Assembly (NCBI GenBank): GCA_902623175.1
Contig: CACNSR010000017.1
Span: forward strand, 1 to 49,612
Length of the DNA: 49,612 bases
Direction of reading: 5' to 3'
Origin: Halieaceae bacterium
GTDB lineage: Bacteria; Pseudomonadota; Gammaproteobacteria; Pseudomonadales; Halieaceae
Shown here: one piece after another, positions 33,771 to 42,140 of the stretch
Numbering within the stretch: the stretch's first letter is position 1
Layout of the letters: each line of letters starts with the position of its first letter
Program-made: the position numbers and the translations under genes
Notes under the pieces: generated by a model
What the model saw: the letters and a program-made list of their open reading frames with translations, nothing else
Told to the model about the DNA's origin: nothing
Database searches by the model: none

Positions 33771-34859
33771 ATGCTGCGCAAGATCATCCATATCGATGCC
33801 GATTGTTTCTATGCTGCGATCGAAATGCGCGATCACCCCGAGCTGCGGGGGATCCCCATGGCGGTGGGGGGTAGCGCCGAACGGCGCGGCGTGTTGACAA
33901 CCTGCAACTACAACGCCCGCGCTTACGGTGTGCGCTCGGCGATGCCCACGGCCCAAGCGATGCGTCTCTGCCCGCACCTGAAGGTCGTACCGCCTCAGAT
34001 GCACAAGTACCGCGAGGCCTCCAAAGTGATGCGCGGCATCTTCGCTAACTTCACTGAAATTATTGAGCCGTTGTCCTTGGATGAAGCCTACCTCGATGTC
34101 AGCGAGATATCCGATGAGGAACTGACTGCTACCCGGATTGCCAAAGCCATTCGGCAACAGGTCCGCGAAGCGCTCGATATCACTGTTTCGGCCGGCGTAT
34201 CGGTGAATAAGTTCATTGCTAAGGTCGCCTCGGATTGGAAGAAGCCCGATGGCCTGACGGTGGTGCCACCTGACGAAGTAGATGCCTTTGTCGCCGCGCT
34301 GTCAGTGAAGAAAATTCCCGGGGTGGGTGCGGTGACAGCCGACAAGATGCATCGCTATGGGCTGAGAACCTGTGCCGACGTTCGAGAGTGGAGCCTGCAT
34401 GACTTGCGGCGCCGCTTCGGCAAGTTTGGCGTGGTGCTTCATGAGCGCGCACGAGGTCGCGATGAGCGCCCCGTTCAGCCGAGCCGGGTACGCAAGTCTG
34501 TGAGTGTCGAGCGGACTTTCGCCGAGGATGTGATTGGCCCGGCCGAGTGGGGGCCGATTATCGAGCGACTCTACATTAACCTGATGGAGCGCATCGAGGC
34601 GGCCAAAGCTTGGCATGTCATCGACAAGGCCTTTGTGAAACTAAAGTTTAATGATTTCACGACGACCACAGTGGAGCGGGTGGGTACGAAGGCTGTCGAA
34701 GCCGACTATCAGGATTTGTTAGCTGAGGGCTGGGAGCGTAAGGCCAAACCTGTGAGGTTGATTGGTTTAGGTGTGCGGTTGATAAACGATACAGATCATA
34801 TTTCGGAGCCGCTCCCGTTCTCCGAGACGTCATCTTCGGAGAACGACGCTAATTCTTAA
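33771..34859 (+). CDS. dinB: DNA polymerase IV (Y-family, error-prone)
   Basis: Translesion DNA polymerase copying past damaged bases, usually SOS-induced. The 362-residue protein is the normal DinB length. Motif I HIDADCFYAAIE (metal Asp8), steric-gate Phe in CFYA, motif III SLDEAYLDV near 103-111 (metal Asp-Glu), a helix-hairpin-helix segment KKIPGVGAVTADKM near 182, and a little-finger domain around 225-345 are present. The C-terminus is QPLPF-like in form (SEPLPFSE), a plausible beta-clamp-binding peptide. The ATG at 33771 gives the standard N-terminus; the open frame runs 40 codons further upstream without protein-like sequence. I did not find a LexA box in the 200 bp upstream. It faces away from the small membrane peptide gene. 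Confidence 0.95.
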   Translation: MLRKIIHIDADCFYAAIEMRDHPELRGIPMAVGGSAERRGVLTTCNYNARAYGVRSAMPTAQAMRLCPHLKVVPPQMHKYREASKVMRGIFANFTEIIEPLSLDEAYLDVSEISDEELTATRIAKAIRQQVREALDITVSAGVSVNKFIAKVASDWKKPDGLTVVPPDEVDAFVAALSVKKIPGVGAVTADKMHRYGLRTCADVREWSLHDLRRRFGKFGVVLHERARGRDERPVQPSRVRKSVSVERTFAEDVIGPAEWGPIIERLYINLMERIEAAKAWHVIDKAFVKLKFNDFTTTTVERVGTKAVEADYQDLLAEGWERKAKPVRLIGLGVRLINDTDHISEPLPFSETSSSENDANS

Positions 34860-34982
34860 TTATTGGCAGAGGCTATGCCAAAACTCCCAGAGGGCCGTAT
34901 AGTTATGGCCGGTTTGGAAGATCATTTTTCACGCGGCCCGGCCGACAATGCCGACCCGCCAAGGTTTTGAGGAATCCCAGTT

Positions 34983-35594
34983 ATGTTGACACTGCACTTT
35001 GCCCCTAACAGCCGCGCCAGCCGCACCCTCTGGCTACTTGAAGAACTCGGCCTTGAGTACGAATTGAATCGCATGGATTTTCATCCGAAGGACCTCAAGT
35101 CCGACGAGCATCGCGCACGACATCCGCTGGGCCGTATCCCGGTTTTGGATGACGGTGACGTGTCGATTTACGAATCGGGGGCGATCGCTGAGTACATCCT
35201 GGAGTGTCACAAAAATGGTGGGCTAAAGCCCGCATCAGATGATCCACGCTTCCCCGAGTATCTCCAGTGGTTCCACTACTGCGAGGGGATGGTGATGCCA
35301 CCGGTCAATACCATCGTTGTGCACACCATACTGCTCCCACCAGAGCGCCAGGATGAGACGGTGCGCGGTCAAGCGGAGCGGTTATTGGCCAAGGCCTGGG
35401 CACCGGTGGAGGCTGCTATAGAAGGGCGCGAGTATCTGATTGGCGACTTCTCGGCAGCCGACACCATGCTGGGTCATGCCTGCATCATGTCTAAGCGTCT
35501 GGGGATTGTGACCGATGAGGCGTTCCCCAATCTCAGCGCCTATGCGGATCGCCTCATGACCCGGCCGGCCTGTGCCAAGGCTTTTTCTGCCTGA
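34983..35594 (+). CDS. Glutathione S-transferase
   Basis: A 203-residue cytosolic GST. The N-terminal thioredoxin-fold domain (1-80) has FAPNSRASRTLWLLEELG, where the Ser near residues 9-12 should activate glutathione; HPLGRIPVLDDGD carries the cis-proline, and IYESGAIAEYILE the Glu-Ser that holds the gamma-glutamyl group. The helical C-terminal domain has GDFSAADTMLGHA, the N-capping box of the hydrophobic core. GAGGA 8 bases before ATG supports the start. The family conjugates glutathione to electrophiles or serves as a peroxidase. It stands between DNA polymerase IV and an acyl-CoA synthetase, all on the plus strand, with gaps over 80 bp, so co-transcription is uncertain. Confidence 0.92.
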   Translation: MLTLHFAPNSRASRTLWLLEELGLEYELNRMDFHPKDLKSDEHRARHPLGRIPVLDDGDVSIYESGAIAEYILECHKNGGLKPASDDPRFPEYLQWFHYCEGMVMPPVNTIVVHTILLPPERQDETVRGQAERLLAKAWAPVEAAIEGREYLIGDFSAADTMLGHACIMSKRLGIVTDEAFPNLSAYADRLMTRPACAKAFSA

Positions 35595-35676
35595 TTTTCA
35601 CAAGCGTTCGCCCCGGGGTGCCTGCGTGATACGGTGACCGCCTCATAGGTCACTGACTCAGGGAGTGCCGCCCGAC

Positions 35677-37302
35677 ATGAGCCTTTACTCTGGGCCCGAG
35701 CTCGACAAGAACGAGGCAAACTTCGCACCGCTGACCCCGGTCTCGGTGCTGAAGCGCACCGAGCGGGTCTATCCCGATCTGCCAGCGCAGGTTCACGGCA
35801 ATATCCGCCGTAACTGGGGGGAGGTCGCCGACCGCTGTAAGCGTCTGGCGTCCGCGCTTTCTCAGCGTGGCGTAGGCAAGGGCGATACCGTGGCGCTTAT
35901 CGCGCCCAATATCCCGGAAGCCCTCGAGTGCGCTCTGGCTATTCCTATGCTGGGTGCTGTGCTGAATGCCAACAACGTCAGGCTCGATGCGGCCACGCTT
36001 GGTTTTATTATCGAGCACGGTGAGGCGAATGTGCTACTCGCTGATACCGAGTTCTCCTCGCTGGCGCGAGAGGCGGTCACCCACTCTGTTCGCGATCTGT
36101 TAGTTGTTGATATCGAGGACACAGAGGGGCCCGGAGGCGAGTGTATTGGCGAGCTGACCTACGAGAAGTTGTTGGCAGAGGGCTCAGCCGACTTTCCTTA
36201 CACCCCGCCGGATGATGAGTGGGATGCGTTGGCCCTGAACTACACATCCGGCACGACCGGGCAGCCTAAAGGCGTGGTCTATTCCCACCGCGGCGCTTGG
36301 ACCAATGCAGTCAACAATGTGGTGACCTGGGAGATGCCACACCATCCTGTCTATCTGTGGACGCTGCCGCTATTTCACTGCAACGGTTGGTGCTTTCCCT
36401 GGACGATCACCATGCTGGCGGGTACCCACGTTTTTATGCGTAGCCCCTCGGCTAAAGGAATCTATGGCGCCTTTGCGCAGCACGGAGTGACCCATCTCTG
36501 TGGCGCGCCCATCATTATGTCGATGATAACCGGTGCGAACGACGCTGAGCGGCGACCGTTCTCTCAGTCTGTGCGCATGATGACGGCTGCTGCGCCGCCA
36601 CCGCCCCAGACAATTCAGGCGATGGAGCAAATGGGGATCTCCATTACCCATGTTTATGGCCTGACAGAAGTCTATGGACCCGCTGTAGTCTGCGCGGAGC
36701 GGGCGACCTGGTCGACGCTCGGTGACGAGGAGCAGGCCAAGCTGAAAGCCCGACAGGGTGTGGCGTATGAACTGCAAGAGGATGTGCTGGTGCTGGATCC
36801 CGACACCCGCACCCCAGTGCCCTGGGATGGTGAGACCCAGGGCGAGGTCGCGTTTCGCGGCAATATCGTCATGAAGGGTTATCTCAAACAGCCCGAAGTC
36901 ACTAGAGAGGCATTCGACGACGGCTGGTTCTGGTCGGGCGATTTAGCGGTGCAGCATCCCGATGGCTACATCGAGATCCGCGACCGCTCAAAAGACATCA
37001 TTATTTCAGGGGGCGAAAACATCTCATCCATTGAAGTGGAGAATGCCTTGTATAGCCACCCGGCAGTGGTGTGTGCGGCAGTGGTAGCCATGCCCGACGA
37101 GAAGTGGGGCGAGGTGCCCTGCGCTTTTGTTGAGCTGGCTGAGGGCAGTGAAGTTTGCGAGGTAGATTTAATTGAGCACGCACGCGGGCAACTTGCGGGT
37201 TTCAAGCGCCCGAAGCGCATCGTGTTTGAGGCGCTGCCCAAGACCACTACCGGGAAGATCCGAAAGAATCTGCTTAGGGAGCGTGTTGCTGACTTGGTCT
37301 AG
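35677..37302 (+). CDS. Acyl-CoA synthetase (AMP-dependent ligase)
   Basis: Activates a carboxylic acid to its CoA thioester through an acyl-AMP. The 541-residue protein has the P-loop-like A3 motif YTSGTTGQPKGVVYSHRG near 187-204, A5 YGLTEVYGP near 325-333, the WFWSGDLAV A7 motif near 415, the hinge DRSKDIIISGGENIS, and the catalytic A10 lysine in PKTTTGKIRKN near 527. No signal peptide. It resembles the short- to medium-chain acyl-CoA synthetases of the AAE type. ATG 35677 has GGGAG 11 bases before it; GTG 35665 is an alternative. The gene converges on a DmdA-like demethylase, so 3-methylmercaptopropionate (the DmdB reaction) is a possible substrate, though the sequence does not resemble the DmdB form I remember. 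Confidence 0.9.
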   Translation: MSLYSGPELDKNEANFAPLTPVSVLKRTERVYPDLPAQVHGNIRRNWGEVADRCKRLASALSQRGVGKGDTVALIAPNIPEALECALAIPMLGAVLNANNVRLDAATLGFIIEHGEANVLLADTEFSSLAREAVTHSVRDLLVVDIEDTEGPGGECIGELTYEKLLAEGSADFPYTPPDDEWDALALNYTSGTTGQPKGVVYSHRGAWTNAVNNVVTWEMPHHPVYLWTLPLFHCNGWCFPWTITMLAGTHVFMRSPSAKGIYGAFAQHGVTHLCGAPIIMSMITGANDAERRPFSQSVRMMTAAAPPPPQTIQAMEQMGISITHVYGLTEVYGPAVVCAERATWSTLGDEEQAKLKARQGVAYELQEDVLVLDPDTRTPVPWDGETQGEVAFRGNIVMKGYLKQPEVTREAFDDGWFWSGDLAVQHPDGYIEIRDRSKDIIISGGENISSIEVENALYSHPAVVCAAVVAMPDEKWGEVPCAFVELAEGSEVCEVDLIEHARGQLAGFKRPKRIVFEALPKTTTGKIRKNLLRERVADLV

Positions 37303-37376
37303 CGCGAGTTGCCCTCAGTCTGAAAGAGCCACGTTTTCAGAGGTCGCATCTGGGGAGCGATAGACCTAATTCTGCG

Positions 37377-37398
37377 AGGCCCACTGCACTGAGGGCCT
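37377..37398. other. Hairpin between convergent genes
   Basis: AGGCCC and GGGCCT form a 6-bp stem around a 10-base loop, midway in the 184-bp gap between the acyl-CoA synthetase and the demethylase. No T-tract follows in either direction, so it is at best a weak bidirectional terminator. Confidence 0.3.
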
Positions 37399-37486
37399 GC
37401 AAAATCATCGACTAGTCATTGAGTTTTCTGTCGCCAACCGCCAACCTGTAATGCGCTCCGCCGATCACTGACCCGAGGTGGGGTAT

Positions 37487-38650
37487 TCACGCAGCCGTCG
37501 TTTCGCCTGCGGTGATCTGCTTTTTGGGGTCGTAAAACGGCTTGGGGATGATCGTTCCGCTCCGCGTCTCGCCGGGCAATTGGACGTCGCAGGTGGTGCC
37601 AGCAGCGCTATGGGCACTCGCCACCATTGCCAGCGCAATATTCTTTTTCAGGCGCGGCGAGTACACCGCGGAGGTGACTTTACCAATCACCTCGCCGCTT
37701 ATCTCCACGGGCCAGAATCGCGTGTTGGGCCCGGGTAGCGGTTCACCGTCAATCTCGAGGCCAATCTGTTGCCGGGAAATGCCTTGCTGCTGCACCAGCT
37801 TGAGCGCCGCTTTGCCAATGAAGTTTGCGGGCATATCAATATCAACGAGCCTGTCCAAACCGAGCTCGAAGGGGTTGGTCTGGGCATCCATGTCAGCGTG
37901 GTAGGAGAGCATGCCGCCCTCAATACGACGAATTGATGATGTATGACCAGGCTTTAATCCCATTGGCTCACCCACTGCCATCAGCTTTTCCCACAGCGCC
38001 CCACCTTGGCTGCTATCGAGGAGGTAAAGCTCATAGCCCAGCTCGCTGGACCAACCGGTGCGCGAGATCACCAGCGGAATACCATCGAGTTCAAAATGAT
38101 CGAGCCAGTAGTACTTGAGGTCACGAATCGACTCACCAAACAGCGCCGCCATGATGTCACCGCTCTTAGGTCCCTGGAGCTGAAGCGGTGAGACATCGGG
38201 CTCGCCAATCGCAACGTCTAGGCCCGCGTGGGTCGCAACGCCTTGCGCCCACATCAGCACATCGCTGTCGGCCAGTGATAGCCAAAAACGGTTCTCCTCG
38301 AGTCGCAACAGCACCGGGTCATTCAAGATGCCGCCGGCTTCATTGGTAATCATTATATATTTGCACTGACCCACCGCGCACTGCGACAGATTGCGGGGCG
38401 TCAGCAACTGCACGAACGCGGCCGCGTCTGGCCCAGTAATCTCGACCTGACGCTCCACCGCCACGTCGCAGAGGATGGCGTCATTGACGAGGTTCCAGAA
38501 GTTTTGCTCCGGGTCACCGAATGACCGCGGGATGTACATATGGTTGTAGACCGAGAAGTCGGTGGCACCCCATCTGACGGTGGCATAAAAAAACGGTGAC
38601 TTCCGGATCTGGGTACCAAACCCAAAGTCTTTGATTGCAGCGGCGGTCAT
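37487..38650 (-). CDS. GcvT-fold tetrahydrofolate-dependent demethylase, DmdA-like
   Basis: Predicted to move a methyl group from DMSP, betaine or a related donor to tetrahydrofolate. The 387-residue protein covers the whole GcvT fold plus barrel domain (GcvT_C). QVEITGPDAAAFVQLLTPRNLS near 76-97, GGILNDPVLLRL near 113, LSLADSDVLMWAQG near 130, LQLQGPKSGDI, RTGWSSELGYELYLLD near 208 and RRIEGGMLSYHADMD near 255 follow the marine DmdA pattern I recall better than glycine-cleavage T protein. The N-terminus KSPFFYATVRWGATDFSVYNHMYIP is also DmdA-like. However, many close GcvT paralogues are not DMSP demethylases. GAGGAAAG before ATG 38650 sets the start. DmdC and DmdD are not in the window. Confidence 0.75.
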   Translation of the reverse strand: MTAAAIKDFGFGTQIRKSPFFYATVRWGATDFSVYNHMYIPRSFGDPEQNFWNLVNDAILCDVAVERQVEITGPDAAAFVQLLTPRNLSQCAVGQCKYIMITNEAGGILNDPVLLRLEENRFWLSLADSDVLMWAQGVATHAGLDVAIGEPDVSPLQLQGPKSGDIMAALFGESIRDLKYYWLDHFELDGIPLVISRTGWSSELGYELYLLDSSQGGALWEKLMAVGEPMGLKPGHTSSIRRIEGGMLSYHADMDAQTNPFELGLDRLVDIDMPANFIGKAALKLVQQQGISRQQIGLEIDGEPLPGPNTRFWPVEISGEVIGKVTSAVYSPRLKKNIALAMVASAHSAAGTTCDVQLPGETRSGTIIPKPFYDPKKQITAGETTAA

Positions 38651-38934
38651 ATTCTTTCCTCTAATCAATGCTGGCATCAGTGACCAGCTATCGTGATCTG
38701 GCGCCGCCTTTGTACGGTGCGAACAGCAAATCTGGTTGTCTCAAGCCGACACTTCGGGGCCTAAAACCACCGAATGGATAGGGAGAGGTACCTATTTATT
38801 GCCATGGTGGGTTCGTTGCCAAGGTGGGCGAGTGCGCAGGATTCGCCGCTGGCGCGTTGGCGCAGATAACAATCCGTTCCGCCTGTTGGGCCGTATCGCC
38901 ATGGCAATCCGGCGCATCCCCCTAATGGTCTCTC

Positions 38935-40410
38935 ATGAATAAACTTCGGCAGGAGTGGTTTTCCAATATCCGCAGCGATTTGCTCGCGGGCTTAGTGGTG
39001 GCCTTAGCGCTCATCCCCGAGGCCATAGCGTTCTCCATCATCGCGGGCGTCGACCCCCGGGTCGGGCTCTATGCCTCTTTCTGCATTGCTGTAGTGATCG
39101 CCTTTGCGGGGGGTCGCCCCGGCATGATCTCCGCTGCCACGGGTGCCATGGCGCTCTTGATGGTGACGCTCGTAAAAGAGCACGGGCTTGAGTACCTGTT
39201 CGCCGCCACCATCCTCACCGGCATCCTGCAGATTATTGCGGGTTGGATTCGCCTTGGAGAACTGATGCGGTTTGTCTCGCGCTCGGTCGTGACCGGCTTC
39301 GTGAATGCGCTGGCGATCCTTATCTTTATGGCCCAGCTGCCGGAACTCATCGATGTGCCTTACGCGGTGTATGTGATGGCGGCTGCCGGTCTGGGCATTA
39401 TCTATGGCCTGCCTTTTATTACGCGCGTGGTGCCGTCCCCATTGGTGGCGATTGTGTTGCTCACCGCGGTGTCGATTTATTTTGGTATCGATGTGCGCAC
39501 GGTGGGCGATATGGGCGATCTTCCCTCAACGCTCCCCGTGTTTCTGATCCCTGATATTCCGCTCAATCTGGAGACACTGGAGATCATTTTTCCCTACGCG
39601 GTGACGTTAATGGTCGTGGGTCTGCTCGAATCACTGATGACCGCCACCATCGTCGACGACCTGACCGACACTACCAGTAACAAAAGCCGTGAATGCATGG
39701 GGCAGGGCATGGCCAATATTGCCAGTGGCTTTCTGGGCGGCATGGCGGGATGCGCGATGATCGGCCAGTCAGTCATTAACGTGAAATCAGGTGGCCGTGG
39801 CCGCCTATCCACGCTGAGCGCCGGTATTTTCTTGTTGCTGCTACTCCTTTTCTTCAGCGATTGGGTTCGCCAGATTCCCATGGCTGCGCTGGTCGCAGTG
39901 ATGATCATGGTGTCTATTGGCACCTTTAACTGGGACTCCATTCGTAACCTTCGTACCCATCCGCCGAGCTCGAGTGTGGTGATGGTGGTCACGGTCGCTG
40001 TGACCGTCTCCACCCATGATCTCGCTCAGGGCGTGTTGTCGGGAGTACTGCTTTCCGGCTTCTTCTTTGCTCAAAAGGTGGGTCGTATTTTATTGATCCG
40101 GTCCCAGTCTGAGGACGAGGGACGGGTGCGAACCTATACCGTTCTCGGGCAGGTCTTTTTTGCCAGCGCTGATCGATTTGCTCAGTCCTTCGACTTTAAA
40201 GAGGTGATCGACACCGTGCGGATTGATGTGAGCCGGGCGCACTTTTGGGATATCACCGCAGTCAGTGCCCTGGATAAGGTGGTACTGAAGTTCCGTCGTG
40301 AAGGTGCAGATGTTGAGGTCATCGGTCTCAATGAGGCCAGCGCGACCATGGTGGATCGCTTCGGTCTGCACGATAAGGAAGGAGCGGAAGATTTGCTCCT
40401 GCCCCAGTAG
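38935..40410 (+). CDS. SulP-family anion transporter with STAS domain
   Basis: An inner-membrane anion transporter (sulfate, bicarbonate or dicarboxylate) of 491 residues, slightly short for the family. The membrane part (to about 385) opens with [34 protein letters not shown], the SulP signature, and has [14 protein letters not shown] and the [17 protein letters not shown] helix. The C-terminal STAS domain spans about 395-491. The AIAF...P.VGLYA block is also seen in cyanobacterial BicA. No good Shine-Dalgarno precedes the ATG. A UspA-family gene starts 9 bases after the stop, so a transporter-regulator operon is likely. Electrochemical coupling and ion cannot be read directly. Confidence 0.9.
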   Translation: MNKLRQEWFSNIRSDLLAGLVVALALIPEAIAFSIIAGVDPRVGLYASFCIAVVIAFAGGRPGMISAATGAMALLMVTLVKEHGLEYLFAATILTGILQIIAGWIRLGELMRFVSRSVVTGFVNALAILIFMAQLPELIDVPYAVYVMAAAGLGIIYGLPFITRVVPSPLVAIVLLTAVSIYFGIDVRTVGDMGDLPSTLPVFLIPDIPLNLETLEIIFPYAVTLMVVGLLESLMTATIVDDLTDTTSNKSRECMGQGMANIASGFLGGMAGCAMIGQSVINVKSGGRGRLSTLSAGIFLLLLLLFFSDWVRQIPMAALVAVMIMVSIGTFNWDSIRNLRTHPPSSSVVMVVTVAVTVSTHDLAQGVLSGVLLSGFFFAQKVGRILLIRSQSEDEGRVRTYTVLGQVFFASADRFAQSFDFKEVIDTVRIDVSRAHFWDITAVSALDKVVLKFRREGADVEVIGLNEASATMVDRFGLHDKEGAEDLLLPQ

Positions 40411-40419
40411 GCATTAGCG

Positions 40420-41286
40420 ATGAAGCAGCCCAAAAAGGTTCTCGCTTGCGTTGATCAGTCGCCCTATGCCGATTACGTGGCTGAATACAGCGCCTGGGCC
40501 GCGCAGCGGTTTTCGCTGCCGCTTGAGCTGCTGCACATCATCGACCGGCATCAGGAGACAGCGACCAGTGACGATCACAGTGGCGCCATTGGTTTTGACG
40601 CACAGGAGAATCTGCTCAACCGCCTCACAGAGGAAGAGGGTGAGCGCTCGCGGGCGATCCGGGAGCAAGGGCGACTCTTTCTTAACGATTTGAAGGTGCG
40701 GTGCGAACAACGCGAGGGTACGGCGGTTGATGTCCGACAACGCTACGGGCAGTTGCTGGAGACGCTCGACGAACAGCAGCAGGACGTTGCGCTCTATGTA
40801 TTAGGTCGCCGCGGCAGGTCGGCCACCCAGACCCAACGTGATCTGGGGCGGCACGTTGAAAGCATCAGCCGCAAGATTCGCAGGCCCATCCTGACCGTCG
40901 CCAACGCCTTCTCTGAGCCAAAAAGCTTGTTGGTGGCTTATGACGGCAAGCGCATGACGCGCAACTGCATCAGTATGCTGGCTGCCAACCCCGTGCTCAC
41001 GGATTTACCCGTGCACGTCGTGATGTCGGGCAAACAGAATGGTGAGGCAGACAAGCACTTGGCGTGGGCTAGTAGCACCTTGGCAAAAAGCGGGTTCGAG
41101 GTGGAGACAGCCTATCTACCCGGGGACCCGGAGCAACAAATCACGCAGGCTATCGCGGATCGTGAGATCGATATGCTGGTGATGGGCGCCTATAGTCGAT
41201 CGCCGCTGAAAAGTTTATTTCTGGGCAGCAAAACCAATGACCTGCTCCGCGCCTCGAAGGTGCCTACCGTAACCGTACATCTGTAG
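40420..41286 (+). CDS. Tandem universal stress protein (UspA family)
   Basis: A 288-residue cytoplasmic protein with two Usp domains. Domain 1 (about 5-145) begins KVLACVDQSPYADYVAEYSAWAA and ends VLGRRGRSATQTQRDLGRHVESI...RPILTV. Domain 2 (about 165-288) ends MGAYSRSPLKSLFLGSKTNDLLRASKVPTVTV, where Gly-x2-Gly-like and Gly-Ser/Thr spacing fits the ATP-binding type (G-2x-G-9x-G-S/T, with Ala replacing the second Gly). Domain 1 has a similar but looser loop. It lies 9 bases after a SulP transporter and probably modulates it, perhaps by sensing ATP/ADP; this pairing recurs in bacteria. No other operon member follows. Confidence 0.9.
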   Translation: MKQPKKVLACVDQSPYADYVAEYSAWAAQRFSLPLELLHIIDRHQETATSDDHSGAIGFDAQENLLNRLTEEEGERSRAIREQGRLFLNDLKVRCEQREGTAVDVRQRYGQLLETLDEQQQDVALYVLGRRGRSATQTQRDLGRHVESISRKIRRPILTVANAFSEPKSLLVAYDGKRMTRNCISMLAANPVLTDLPVHVVMSGKQNGEADKHLAWASSTLAKSGFEVETAYLPGDPEQQITQAIADREIDMLVMGAYSRSPLKSLFLGSKTNDLLRASKVPTVTVHL

Positions 41287-41444
41287 AGGTCAGTTCTCGT
41301 ATGGGAAGCTTGTTTCTGAACCCTCTAGAGGCCTCTCACAGTGGAGCCATCTGCTAGGACTTCACTTTCTAGCGTGACTCTCGTTTTCACCATATGTCAG
41401 TTCCTTAAAGCGCTATTGTTTAGGTGCTCTGGTGATTGAGCCTC

Positions 41445-41894
41445 CTAGCCCGCCGCTCTCAGTAACTTTAAAAATGCCCACTGGCTACTCAGCCAGCTGC
41501 TGTGTTTCGGCAGGTCGTCTTCAATATCAGCGGCGCGGGTGCCATAAAACACGTGCATAACGCTCGGTGGCAGCGCGCTGGGGTCAACAAAATTCTGCGT
41601 TGAAATAAAAGCGTAGCCTTTATCACCTGCGCCCATTTTGGCCATGACCGGTTTGTGGCAGGCGTCACAGATACCTCGGTCAATCGCAGCGAACCGCTTG
41701 TACTTACCGTAGGTCATTGCCTGCTCGGGCAACCTGACGGCCGGCAGTTTGAACAGCGTGACATCAGCGAACGGTGCCTGATATTTGTCTTGGCAGATCG
41801 TGCAATGGCAGAAGAACCTGACGATGGGCTCTCCCACCGCCGAGAACTGGTTGGTACCGCAAGGGCATTGGCAACTGTGCTCATTTGTTTCCAT
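41445..41894 (-). CDS. GFA-family (CENP-V/Gfa-like) zinc protein
   Basis: A 149-residue cytoplasmic protein. Zinc-binding cysteines follow the GFA layout: Cys pairs in CQCPCG at residues 8-13, CHCTICQ near 29-35, and CDACHK near 75. The fold is that of glutathione-dependent formaldehyde-activating enzyme, but most family members are not that enzyme and the role is unknown. AAAGG lies 8 bases before ATG 41894; a GTG 13 codons upstream is less likely. The 158 bp downstream and 246 bp upstream contain no other gene. It is antisense to the plus-strand SulP/Usp and amidohydrolase genes on either side. Confidence 0.85.
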   Translation of the reverse strand: METNEHSCQCPCGTNQFSAVGEPIVRFFCHCTICQDKYQAPFADVTLFKLPAVRLPEQAMTYGKYKRFAAIDRGICDACHKPVMAKMGAGDKGYAFISTQNFVDPSALPPSVMHVFYGTRAADIEDDLPKHSSWLSSQWAFLKLLRAAG

Positions 41895-42140
41895 CTTCCT
41901 AGCCTTTGGTGATGCGCTCTCACATGTGGACACTGTATATGGATATTATGATGACGCGTACCTAAGCTCAGGCTTCACTGATATCGCAAGGCTGAGGACT
42001 ATGCTGAAGCCGTCAGGCATGAGATTCTGGAAGCGTTGCCTGCGAGTGGCGGACAAATAGCCTGAGTTGGTTTATCTCGCTAAGGCGAGGAGCGGCGTCA
42101 TAAAAAGCGTTTGGCGACGATAGCGACATGACGGAGCATT

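Noticed and set aside
38736-38942. 68-codon frame ending just inside the SulP start
   Set aside because: TTG start without a ribosome-binding site and arginine-rich composition with no fold pattern; looks like chance in GC-rich DNA.
41327-41336. AGAGGCCTCT palindrome after the Usp gene, as a terminator
   Set aside because: Ten-base palindrome without a loop or T-tract; no more than a restriction-site-like symmetry.
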